Assembly (NCBI GenBank): GCA_034189085.1
Contig: JAXHVH010000048.1
Span: 1-13,319 of the forward strand
Length of the DNA: 13,319 nt
Source: M55B129 sp034189085
GTDB lineage: Bacteria > Bacillota > Dethiobacteria > DTU022
Direction: 5' to 3'
Position numbers and translations under genes: made by a program. Of this stretch, positions 6,546 to 13,319 are shown in pieces (position 1 is the stretch's first letter; the number at the start of each line of letters is the position of its first letter). The notes beneath the pieces are model-generated. The model made no database searches and was not told the origin of the DNA. It saw nothing but the letters and a program-made list of their open reading frames with translations.

Positions 6546-7032
6546 TGGACAAACTCCCTTTCCTTTTAAAACAGCTATTTTATCCTCAAAAATCCCGGAG
6601 AACAGGATTGAATAATCTTAGATTTCAATCTTTTTTCATAAGTAACGTGAGTGATGGTCTCTGAAAAAATAATGAATGAAGTATAACCGATGGGCCGTGT
6701 GATAACTGGTGGAGGATAGGGAAATCGGCCTTTTACGTTGCTTAGCCTGAAGAGCGCAAAACCTTACTTGATGAAACGAATACCCGTAGGTTACCTGAAA
6801 CCAGCCTCCTCATTTATCCGGTCTGTCAACCCGAGCCGACTACATTCCCCAAAATAGGTATAACCAGTTGAACCAGCATGCCATACTTTTTTAGTCCTGA
6901 TTCAACATGGTATCACTGTTCGCGAGGAAACCTTCTCTGATCAATTGAGCTTCTTCGAAAGCAGATCTTGTTTTTTATATGATAAGCAATTGTTGTTCAA
7001 AGATCAAGGGGCACCCCAAAAAAAGAAATATA
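6546..7032. other. Gene-free interval between radical SAM and carboxypeptidase genes
   Basis: No open frame with a start, ribosome site and protein-like composition was found. The part next to 6545 is AT-rich and must hold the radical SAM promoter, but no convincing boxes stand out. Within it, GGCCG (6693-6697) and CGGCC (6726-6730) form a stem followed by TTTT on the plus strand, and AACCT/AGGTT arms flank 6770-6802. No cobalamin riboswitch core was recognised, although the downstream enzyme is of the B12 type. The rest may be a decayed element; I cannot assign it. Confidence 0.5.
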
Positions 7033-7911
7033 TTATTCAAAATCCTGGGGCTTCTCCTGCAGAAATTCCTGCAGAATCTTTCCCGAATTCTTCCACTGCT
7101 CTGCAGCCTCCCGGCCAATGTAACGGTAGTGCCATGGCTCAAATATGTAACCGGTTGTGGCTTCGCCACCTCGAGGATAACTAAGGGCAAATCCATAGAA
7201 ATGCGCGTTTTCAGCAAGCCAATGCCCCTGATCCGTATCGGCAAATTCTTCTTTCAGATCAACATCTGTCCCTCCAAAATCAACTACCGTTCCCAGCTGG
7301 TGTTCCGACTGTCCCGGCCTGGCACTGAAGCGATTGGCCGCATCCACACCATATTTGTCAGCGTAAGACTGAAAAAGTCCTTCCTGGTAACTAAAGCTGC
7401 GGTAAGCAGAAATAATGTGCAGGATCACCCCCTCCTCTTCGGCAGATTTCCACAGTTCTTCTAAATTATCCATAGCCTCCTGCCGTAGATACAAAGCCCG
7501 GGAAGGATGCATATAATCCAGAACAGGCACCAGATCAACAGGCTCATAGTCACTTTTGAGGATTGTATCCTTGGTAACCAAAGCCAGAAGGTAATCGCCA
7601 TCAGCCACGACTTGTAATCCATCTTTTTCAGCTTCTTCTCCGCTGCCCGCATTATTCTTTCCAGACAACTCCTCACAGTCGCCTTCAGAAGATGCCTCTT
7701 CTTTTTCCCCTGTTTCAACTGAAGGCAGAACACTTTTTTCGGTCAAGTTCTCCTCTTCTGCTATTTGGTTGTCCAATTCATCCATATTTTTCTCTGCTCC
7801 ACCGTTCTTATTCTCCCCGTAAAAGAGATCAAAAACCAGATAAGCCAGAAGACCCAGTATTATCAACACAGCAGCAACAGAAAAAATTTTACCGCATCTT
7901 CTAAAAACCAT
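7033..7911 (-). CDS. Membrane-anchored VanY-type D-alanyl-D-alanine carboxypeptidase (M15B)
   Basis: 292 residues. An N-terminal signal anchor (residues 9-29, FSVAAVLIILGLLAYLVFDLF) is followed by an acidic, Glu/Ser-rich spacer of about 70 residues and then a VanY/DacB-type peptidase domain from about residue 100. The zinc and catalytic residues of family M15B are all present: SEHQLGTVVDFG (H204, D211) and FEPWHYRY (E258, H261), with the SAYRSFSYQ substrate-loop motif at 168-176. Such enzymes trim the terminal D-alanine from peptidoglycan stem peptides outside the cell. No vanHAX or two-component genes are near, so this is more likely ordinary wall maturation than glycopeptide resistance. The ATG 7911 follows AAGGA by about ten bases. 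A TATAAT at 7975-7970 on the minus strand may be its -10 box, with a weak -35. Confidence 0.92.
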   Translation of the reverse strand: MVFRRCGKIFSVAAVLIILGLLAYLVFDLFYGENKNGGAEKNMDELDNQIAEEENLTEKSVLPSVETGEKEEASSEGDCEELSGKNNAGSGEEAEKDGLQVVADGDYLLALVTKDTILKSDYEPVDLVPVLDYMHPSRALYLRQEAMDNLEELWKSAEEEGVILHIISAYRSFSYQEGLFQSYADKYGVDAANRFSARPGQSEHQLGTVVDFGGTDVDLKEEFADTDQGHWLAENAHFYGFALSYPRGGEATTGYIFEPWHYRYIGREAAEQWKNSGKILQEFLQEKPQDFE

Positions 7912-8050
7912 TGAATACCAATCCTTCTTCCGGACACCAACAAATCTGGCCGCTGTTTTATTAATTATTATTATACACCGTTTCCAGCAAACTCATCCAC
8001 ACTGGCAGGATGCTGCAGGAAAGTGAGAATATTTTTTATGCCTGAACAGG

Positions 8051-8090
8051 GGAGAATGCCGGGCCTGATGTAGCAGTCCCGGCATTCTCC
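8051..8090. repeat. Perfect 13-bp inverted repeat (strong hairpin)
   Basis: GGAGAATGCCGGG (8051-8063) is followed after 14 bases by its exact complement (8078-8090). It lies 61 bases after the DUF4282 stop on the minus strand and upstream of the carboxypeptidase promoter region. No T-run follows on either strand, so it is not a standard terminator; it may stabilise a transcript end or be a remnant element. Confidence 0.7.
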
Positions 8091-8151
8091 AAAATCGTTG
8101 CGCACATTTGTACTTGCTAGCTAAAAGTCCTGCTTTTATAAATGGTAATAC

Positions 8152-8487
8152 TTAACTAACCGGCGGTGCAGGCGGTGTACCAGAAGCTTGAGGAGTATTT
8201 TCTTTCGATTCACTGATTGTTTTTAGATTTTCATAAATCTTAAAGAGAATAATGATTATTTCCATATATACCCTAAAAGCAATGACCATAAGTAAAAACA
8301 CAAACGGAGATAAAATTAAGAAAAGGATACCCATGACAATGCTAGTAGCAAATCCACTGACGATAAAACCAACTGCGGCGATTCCGGATCCGACCACCCC
8401 GATGATAAATAAAATACTGATTATTTTAGGGGTAATGAACTCGGTAAAGCTGAAATCAAACAATGAACTGATAAACCCTTTTTGCAT
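8152..8487 (-). CDS. DUF4282 family membrane protein
   Basis: The 111-residue product starts MQKGFISSLFDFSFTEFITP, the typical opening of DUF4282 proteins. Two long hydrophobic helices follow (IISILFIIGVVGSGIAAVGFIV and IVMGILFLILSPFVFLLMVIAF), then an amphipathic helix (RVYMEIIIILFKIYENLKTI) and a polar, proline-rich tail ending PPAPPVS. The family is of unknown function and sits in the cytoplasmic membrane. The start at 8487 is preferred over the upstream in-frame ATG at 8517 because GGAGGTG lies seven to eight bases before it, and the promoter at 8518-8546 would leave 8517 at or near the transcript 5' end. It is a single-gene unit between transketolase and the carboxypeptidase. Confidence 0.88.
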   Translation of the reverse strand: MQKGFISSLFDFSFTEFITPKIISILFIIGVVGSGIAAVGFIVSGFATSIVMGILFLILSPFVFLLMVIAFRVYMEIIIILFKIYENLKTISESKENTPQASGTPPAPPVS

Positions 8488-8517
8488 TGGGAACACCTCC
8501 ATTTTTATTATGACCAA

Positions 8518-8546
8518 ATCTTATCAGGAAAATGTGCATCAAGCAA
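8518..8546 (-). promoter_or_regulatory. Promoter of the DUF4282 gene, extended -10
   Basis: On the minus strand TTGCTT (8546-8541), a 17-base spacer ending in TGA, and TAAGAT (8523-8518) make a good sigma-A promoter with an extended -10 TG. It lies about 30 bases upstream of the preferred ATG. Confidence 0.6.
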
Positions 8547-8572
8547 GCAAAATGTAACAACGTCTGAAATTT

Positions 8573-10564
8573 TTATTGACTGGGGAGCATACTTTCCGCC
8601 TCTGTCACAACAGCATCTGTGCTAATACCCCGTTTTTCCATCACCACTTTTCCGGGAGCGGAAGCTCCAAATGAATTAAGTCCAACTATTTTATCCTGAG
8701 TCCGGATCAGTCCATCTGGGCACTGGGAAAGAGATGCTTCGACAACCAATCGTGGGACATCACCTGGAAGCACCTCCAGACGGTACGATTCCTCCTGTTC
8801 AAGGAAGAGTTCACGGCAAACCATACTGACTACCCGGACCGAAAATCCTTTTTCCTCCAACATTTTCTGAGCCTGCAAAATTAGTTCAAGTTCAGAACCA
8901 CTGGCAACCAGAACCAGTGCTGGAGGATTTGCCTTTTCCCGGCTGACAATATAACCACCCTTGAGGACCCCTTCACCGGTCCTGGCAAGTGGGGGCAGGT
9001 TTTGACGGGATAAAATTAGTGCCGATGGTCCATTGTTCCGTTGAAGAATATGAAGCCAGGAAAAAGTTGTTTCCATCCCATCAGCTGGCCGAAGCACATG
9101 AAGATTGGGAATGGAACGAAGGTTGGCCAGATGTTCCACCGGCTGGTGGGTAGGACCGTCCTCACCAACAGCTATACTATCGTGGGTAAAAATATAGGTG
9201 ACTGGCAGGCCCATCATCGCCGCCAGGCGAACCGCCGGTTTCATGTAGTCGAAAAAGACCAAAAAGGTTGATCCAAAAGGTCTGAGCCCTCCGTGCAGGG
9301 CAACCCCCGACAAGATAGCCCCCATGGCATGCTCCCTCACTCCGAAATGAACATTGCTGCCTGCAGGATAGTCTGCCTGAAAATCTCCCATACCTTTCAG
9401 GTAAGTCTTTGTGGAAGCGTTAAGATCGGCTGAACCGCCGAAAAGGTTGGGTAGGTACTCAGCCAACACCTGCATTATCGAACCGGACGCAGAACGGGTA
9501 GCCACTGCTTTATCCCCGAAATCCTGTAGCCTCCGGTCTGAAAACAGTTCACCCGGCACCCTGTCTGAGAACCAATCCTGCCACCGGTCAGCCATCTCGG
9601 GGTATTCAATACTGTAATCTTTAAGCAGGGCATCCCACTCTTCTTTTTTCGCCTGCCACACCTTCCGCAGGCTGGAAAAGTATTCATAAACCTCGGGGGG
9701 AACATGAAATGCCGGTTCCGCAGGCCAGCCAAGATTTTTCTTGGCAAGGACTACCTCTTCCTCACCAAGAGGAGCCCCGTGGACATCGGGCAAGCCCTGT
9801 TTGTTCGGCGCACCATAGCCAATGACCGTACGAACAATGATCATCGTTGGCCGGTTCAGTTCATTCCTTGCTTCACTGATAGCTTCTTCAACCAGTTCAA
9901 CCCGGTTTCCCTCCGCCACTTTTAAGACCTGCCAGCCATAAGCTTCAAAACGCTTTCCTGTGTCTTCAGAAAAGGTGATATCTGTGGCTCCATCGATAGT
10001 AATCATGTTATCATCATACAGGCAGATCAGTTTACCCAACTTTAGATGACCAGCAAGAGACGCTGCTTCCGACGTAATGCCCTCCATCATGCAGCCGTCA
10101 CCGGCATAGGTATAAGTATAATGATCTATCAGGGGGAACCCTGGCCGGTTGAACTCAGCTGCCAGCCGTCTCTCGGCGATGGCCATACCGACTGCATTGG
10201 CAAAACCCTGCCCCAGGGGGCCGGTGGTAGTTTCAACACCCGGTGTATGCCCATATTCTGGATGGCCCGGAGTTTTACTGCCCCACTGGCGGAAATTTTT
10301 GATCTCTTCAAGGGACAGATCATAACCTGAAAGATGAAGCAGGGCATACAGCAACATCGACCCGTGACCGGCCGAAAGGACAAAGCGATCGCGATCTATC
10401 CAGTGGGGACTATCAGGGCTATGCTTCAGAAACCGGGTCCAGAGAGTATAGGCCATGGGAGCACCGCCCATGGGTAAACCGGGATGGCCGGACTTAGCTT
10501 TTTCTACAGCATCAACTGCCAGGAAACGGATTGCATTAACTGCCAGATCATCTATTTTGGGCAA
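8573..10564 (-). CDS. tkt: Transketolase
   Basis: 663 residues, the full length of bacterial transketolase, which moves two-carbon ketol units between sugar phosphates in the non-oxidative pentose phosphate pathway using thiamine diphosphate and a divalent metal in the cytoplasm. The N-terminal pyrophosphate domain has SGHPGLPMG (25-33, H27), the SAGHGSMLLYA segment and the cofactor motif GDGCMMEG at 155-162 with N186 as the end of the metal site. The pyrimidine domain carries FGVREHAMGAI with the catalytic Glu and THDSIAVGEDGPTHQPVEHL; a C-terminal transketolase domain follows. The start is TTG 10564 with GGAGTG eight bases upstream; no ATG fits the family N-terminus. It lies 24 bases after the lipoprotein stop, so it is probably the last gene of that operon. 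No terminator hairpin was seen after 8573. Confidence 0.97.
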   Translation of the reverse strand: MPKIDDLAVNAIRFLAVDAVEKAKSGHPGLPMGGAPMAYTLWTRFLKHSPDSPHWIDRDRFVLSAGHGSMLLYALLHLSGYDLSLEEIKNFRQWGSKTPGHPEYGHTPGVETTTGPLGQGFANAVGMAIAERRLAAEFNRPGFPLIDHYTYTYAGDGCMMEGITSEAASLAGHLKLGKLICLYDDNMITIDGATDITFSEDTGKRFEAYGWQVLKVAEGNRVELVEEAISEARNELNRPTMIIVRTVIGYGAPNKQGLPDVHGAPLGEEEVVLAKKNLGWPAEPAFHVPPEVYEYFSSLRKVWQAKKEEWDALLKDYSIEYPEMADRWQDWFSDRVPGELFSDRRLQDFGDKAVATRSASGSIMQVLAEYLPNLFGGSADLNASTKTYLKGMGDFQADYPAGSNVHFGVREHAMGAILSGVALHGGLRPFGSTFLVFFDYMKPAVRLAAMMGLPVTYIFTHDSIAVGEDGPTHQPVEHLANLRSIPNLHVLRPADGMETTFSWLHILQRNNGPSALILSRQNLPPLARTGEGVLKGGYIVSREKANPPALVLVASGSELELILQAQKMLEEKGFSVRVVSMVCRELFLEQEESYRLEVLPGDVPRLVVEASLSQCPDGLIRTQDKIVGLNSFGASAPGKVVMEKRGISTDAVVTEAESMLPSQ

Positions 10565-10588
10565 ACCAGAAACACTCCAATCTATTAT

Positions 10589-11242
10589 TTATTGGTTATT
10601 TGATGCAATCATTGTCATATCAAGAGCCACGTAATCAATTGGTTCTGTTGAAAATTCGCCTTCCATATTTTCACCAAGCAATATTTTTTCGATCCTTACC
10701 GTAAAACCTTCCTGCTCCTCATGTAAATCAAGAGGAAACTCCTGCAGCCCTTCAGCAGCCTGCTCCACCGGTAAATTTTCAATCATAAAATCAAAAGTTG
10801 CCGCAGAAACCCACTCATTCTGTTCATAATATTCCACATCAAAAGAGAGATCCACCCATTCAAGAGCAAAAACATCTGAGCCCTTGACCAACCAGATCAC
10901 CCTGCCGCTGTACTCTGCCCCTGCAGGAAATTCAGCAATAAAACCCAGGTCCGATTCGAAGAGGTCAGGCCCCAGGATTGCCTCTCCACTGGATAGCAGC
11001 AGGCTGCCATGGCTTAACCATGGCCAGTAATAATCTACCGGGTTTTCCGGTTCTCCGGCCGGCTGGATTTCCTCTGCTTCGCCTGCTCGTTCTTCTTCTG
11101 TGGGCTGTTTAGTTCCCTGCTGGACAAGATCTTCTTCTACCCCGTCATCCGGTTCAGTAGTTTCTTGACAGCCAGGTAAACACAACAATAAAAACAGAAT
11201 CGAAAAGATCAGGAAGGCACAGGGCTCTTTTCTTAAAAGCAT
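10589..11242 (-). CDS. Predicted lipoprotein, unknown family
   Basis: 217 residues from the preferred ATG 11242. A type II signal peptide (MLLRKEPCAFLIFSILFLLL, then CLPGC) puts the lipid-modified cysteine at residue 25, so the mature protein should be anchored outside the cytoplasmic membrane. A Glu/Asp/Gln-rich linker of about 45 residues precedes a C-terminal domain with alternating short strands and several aromatic residues (DYYWPWLSHGS, VEYYEQNEWVSAATFDF). I do not recognise the family. An in-frame ATG at 11257 is less likely, because GGAGAAAGG directly after it serves as ribosome site for 11242. The start overlaps the end of the permease remnant by 10 bases and transketolase follows after 24, which suggests one transcript. 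Confidence 0.8.
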   Translation of the reverse strand: MLLRKEPCAFLIFSILFLLLCLPGCQETTEPDDGVEEDLVQQGTKQPTEEERAGEAEEIQPAGEPENPVDYYWPWLSHGSLLLSSGEAILGPDLFESDLGFIAEFPAGAEYSGRVIWLVKGSDVFALEWVDLSFDVEYYEQNEWVSAATFDFMIENLPVEQAAEGLQEFPLDLHEEQEGFTVRIEKILLGENMEGEFSTEPIDYVALDMTMIASNNQ

Positions 11243-12172
11243 AACACCTTTCTCCATTTGCCGGGCAGCAGACTGTAACTGCGCCGGCTTCCCTCATATT
11301 TTCTGAACGCAAAGCGGCTTAAATAATTTTTCGACACACCGACCTCATTACCTGCCACCAATTCCAGTAAAAAGGCCAGAACACAGGAACAATCGGCTTC
11401 CACCAGCTGCCTGACCTTTTCTTCACGACCCAGCACCAGCAGAACATCGTCTTTTTCCAGAATTAATTCTCCGGGCCCTGCCGACATTTGTTCCTCAGCC
11501 CGGGCTACGGCAACCAGGACCAGGCCGAATTGTTCGCCCAAACCCATTTCCCGAATACTTTTCTCTACAGCAGCAGACTCTTCTGGCACCCAGATTTCCC
11601 AGAGGCGATCGGCCAAACCATAAGTTTCAATCAGATCTGGTTTATCCAGGATTGAAATTTCTTCCGGTGGATCTTCATCAGGAAGCAATCTCCAGGCAAA
11701 AATCATGCTGTAGAGGACGGCTGCCGACAACAGAATAACTCCAGTCGGCATAAATTCGGAAAAACCGAACCCGTAACCGAGAGTTTCTTCCACCATGCTG
11801 TTAACAACCAGATTATGGGATGCTCCAATGGGGGTAATATTTGCACCCAGCAAGCAGGAAATCACTATCGGAAGGAGCAGTTTTGCTTTTGGTATCTTTC
11901 TGCGGAAGACAAGGCGCATTACAGTAGGAATAAAAAAAAGAGCCGTGGCCGTGGCAATGATGAATCCAGCCATCGCACGGGGGGGGCATGATGCTGGCAG
12001 CAAGAAGGCGCCGCCGGCCATGGCCAACCAGGCGGCTCAGGTAGTCCGCAACACCATTAACTACTCCACTGCGTACCAAGCCGGTAGTTAAAACAAACAA
12101 TGAAGCAATTGTTATAACCGCCGAGCTGCTGAAACCGGAGAATACTTCACCTGCGCTGACCAGGGTAATCAA
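11233..12172 (-). pseudogene. SLC13-type permease with RCK_C domain, truncated at both ends and frameshifted
   Basis: The first frame (12172 downward) reads LITLVSAGEVFSGFSSSAVITIASLFVLTTGL to RRRLLAASIMPP, an N-terminal segment of SLC13/DASS (Na+/dicarboxylate/sulfate-type) permeases. It then passes a run of eight C (11986-11979 on the minus strand). The other frame continues with RAMAGFIIATATALFFIPTVMRL, LLPIVISCLLGANITPIGASHNLVVNSM, further membrane segments and a soluble RCK_C (TrkA-C) domain (LADRLWEIWVPEESAA to DDVLLVLGREEKVRQLV). One C fewer would join them. The protein then ends after a short tail; the second RCK_C domain and second membrane half of full-length members (about 600 residues) are missing, as are roughly the first 35-40 residues. 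It overlaps the lipoprotein start and follows a fragment of a related permease. Confidence 0.82.
11979..11986 (-). repeat. Eight-base C homopolymer inside the permease frame
   Basis: Eight consecutive C on the coding (minus) strand mark the point where the two permease frames change. Seven would restore the frame through SIMPP-RAMAGF. It may be a slippage hot spot or a sequencing error. Confidence 0.8.
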
Positions 12173-12423
12173 TCCACCAAATAATCGACAATTCCTGAAT
12201 TAAACAGGGCCCGGCTAACGATAAGAACGGCAGCCACCGTTATTACCGCCGGATGGCCAAACCCGGAAAATGCTTCTCCAGGAGAAACAAGGCCCATGAT
12301 GGTAAGCAACAGCAGGGCAAAAAGAGAAACCAGGTCATACCGCCAGCGCCCCCAGATAAAGAGGACCATGACCAGTCCGAGAACTGAAAAAACAATAATT
12401 TGCTCTGTCGTCACTGTTTCCAC
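12169..12423 (-). pseudogene. N-terminal fragment of a second SLC13-type permease
   Basis: 84 codons encode two to three membrane segments (IIVFSVLGLVMVLFIWGRW, DLVSLFALLLLTIMGLV, HPAVITVAAVLIVSRALF) and the family motif SPGEAFSGFGHPAVIT, then stop at 12169 right after SGIVDYL. The downstream remnant repeats the same motif (SAGEVFSGFSSSAVIT), so this is the start of one permease joined to a later point of a paralogue, not one gene with a simple shift. A start at GTG 12414 is likely, with GGGAG eight bases upstream; the GTG at 12423 lies inside that ribosome site. A candidate promoter lies at 12442-12470. It heads the probable operon ending in transketolase. Confidence 0.78.
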
Positions 12424-12441
12424 TCCCGGGAGCGCAATTTT

Positions 12442-12470
12442 TTTATAGATCTGGTTTGACGTACTGTCTC
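12442..12470 (-). promoter_or_regulatory. Candidate promoter for the permease remnant, lipoprotein and transketolase operon
   Basis: On the minus strand GAGACA (12470-12465), a 17-base spacer and TATAAA (12447-12442) lie about 28 bases upstream of the GTG at 12414. The -35 box matches consensus at four of six positions. Confidence 0.4.
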
Positions 12471-12561
12471 ATAGCCCTGTAACTAAAATGAACATCAGAG
12501 GATAAGAGCCATGCCGTAACCTTTTAAGCTGGTTCGGGATCAGACTTCTTTCCGGAGAATT

Positions 12562-13319
12562 TTACTTTAGTCTGCTCAATTCCACTGACCCGTTTGAAGT
12601 GGTCATGTTTACCTGTAAACCGCCACCGTTCATCGAACCGGCCAGGGAGGTCTTATCCAGTTTTTCTGTGTCAATATTTATATCCTGAATCGTTATTGAC
12701 CCATTTGACGTTTTTGCCGTTAAATCCACAGCCAGGTCGGGAGAAAGAGCCAGTTTGATTGAACCATTGCTCGTTTTTATTGCAATATGATCATGCAAAT
12801 CAGGAAGCTCGGCCTCGATATTGCCATTGGATGTAATCAAATCCTCCAAACCCTTTACTGCCTTGATGTTAATGTCCCCGTTACTGGTTCGCGCCATAAC
12901 AATACCGTTAATATTACTGGCCTGGATAATCCCATGGGAAGAAAGCAAAACTGGGTTGCCCATCAAACCGTCCAGTATTATATTTCCATTTGAACATTCT
13001 ATGTGCTTGACAAGGAGATCTTCCGGCACCTTGATGTCGTAATCCACAGTGACTTTTCTGGCTCCCGATGGATGTTCAGTCCGGATTATCATCTCTCCGG
13101 CAATATCAATGTAAATATCCACTTCATCAAGAGCTTCCTGCCCGTGGATACTTTCTTTGCGGGCATTGATCTCAATAACATTCTCATCCCAGCCGGTCAT
13201 GGTTACATCACCATTGGGATTGTAAATGGCAACAGGTGTCCCCGATCTGACCCGGTAAGACTGGGAAAATTCTTCTGTCATTACCGTACCGCCACACCCG
13301 GATAATAATAACACAATAC
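12562..13319 (-). CDS. DUF4097-type beta-strand-repeat lipoprotein, 5' end cut by window edge
   Basis: The frame is open to the right edge, so the true start lies outside. The visible N-terminus is IVLLLSGCGG, the end of a lipoprotein signal peptide with lipobox LSGC, so the mature protein should be lipid-anchored outside the cell. The rest (about 240 residues) is a ladder of short beta strands built on the recurring motif S-N-G-[NDS]-[IV]: CSNGNI, RTSNGDI, ITSNGNI, KTSNGSI twice and TTSNGSV, spaced about 18-25 residues apart. This is typical of DUF4097/DUF2807-like right-handed beta-solenoid domains found in putative adhesins and in regions linked to membrane stress genes. Function is unknown. 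The gene stops at 12562, 138 bases before the permease remnant on the same strand. Confidence 0.9.
   Translation of the reverse strand, partial: IVLLLSGCGGTVMTEEFSQSYRVRSGTPVAIYNPNGDVTMTGWDENVIEINARKESIHGQEALDEVDIYIDIAGEMIIRTEHPSGARKVTVDYDIKVPEDLLVKHIECSNGNIILDGLMGNPVLLSSHGIIQASNINGIVMARTSNGDINIKAVKGLEDLITSNGNIEAELPDLHDHIAIKTSNGSIKLALSPDLAVDLTAKTSNGSITIQDINIDTEKLDKTSLAGSMNGGGLQVNMTTSNGSVELSRLK

Noticed and set aside
6690..6731. Possible group II domain V remnant (GGGCCGTGTGATA)
   Set aside because: The first bases resemble a domain V start, but the rest lacks the bulge, GAAA-type loop and closing strand.
6546..6900. Cobalamin or SAM riboswitch ahead of the B12-type radical SAM gene
   Set aside because: I looked for the cobalamin core (AGCC/GCCACTG boxes) and the SAM-I elements on the minus strand and did not see them in order.
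7033..7911. Vancomycin-resistance locus
   Set aside because: Only a VanY-type carboxypeptidase is present; no VanH, VanA/B ligase, VanX or VanRS is nearby, so ordinary wall trimming is more likely.
12562..13319. Tandem DNA repeats in the DUF4097 gene
   Set aside because: The recurring TSNG is a protein-level beta-solenoid motif; the bases between copies differ, so there is no DNA tandem array.

Overview
This 13.3 kb stretch looks like chromosomal DNA of an anaerobic, spore-former-type Firmicute (class Clostridia). The evidence is indirect: a group IIC intron placed behind a rho-independent terminator, strong AGGAGG-type ribosome binding sites, frequent TTG/GTG starts, a VanY-type carboxypeptidase, DUF4282 and DUF4097 proteins, and a B12-type radical SAM enzyme. 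No rRNA, tRNA or CRISPR array was seen, and the assignment below class level is open.

Layout. (1) 1-306: the 5' portion of a group IIC intron on the minus strand, running off the left edge, inserted directly behind the terminator of a small secreted-protein gene (341-775, minus). (2) 868-2705, minus: the remains of an amide-uptake operon. An intact acetamidase/formamidase is translationally coupled to a livM that has lost its middle, preceded by a livH that has lost its N-terminus. (3) 2933-4725, plus: a compact run of universal stress protein, TrmO-like protein (frameshifted), IscU/NifU-like Fe-S scaffold and a 35-residue membrane protein, closed by a bidirectional terminator. (4) 4767-6545, minus: a B12-binding-type radical SAM protein with an extra STAS-like C-terminal region. 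(5) 6546-7032: no gene. (6) 7033-8487, minus: a membrane-anchored VanY-type D,D-carboxypeptidase and a DUF4282 membrane protein. (7) 8573-12423, minus: a probable operon of SLC13/RCK permease remnants, a lipoprotein and an intact transketolase. (8) 12562-13319, minus: a DUF4097 lipoprotein cut by the right edge.

How the parts work together. Few loci share an obvious pathway. The amidase would once have acted on amides imported by the LivHM-type permease, but the transporter is now broken. The plus-strand run joins a stress protein, a tRNA-modifying or SAM-binding protein and an Fe-S scaffold. Transketolase supplies the non-oxidative pentose phosphate route and sits behind a lipoprotein and permease relics that may only provide its transcription. 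Several proteins (VanY, two lipoproteins, the small secreted protein) act at the cell envelope.

The most striking trait is the number of broken genes in 13 kb: livH, livM, trmO and two SLC13 permease pieces. Single-base slips (trmO; an eight-C run in the permease) could be sequence errors, whereas the livH, livM and permease deletions cannot be explained that way. I found no clearly new multi-gene system. The best leads are the STAS-like tail on the radical SAM protein, the cysteine-substituted TrmO beside an IscU-like scaffold, and the terminator-seated intron.
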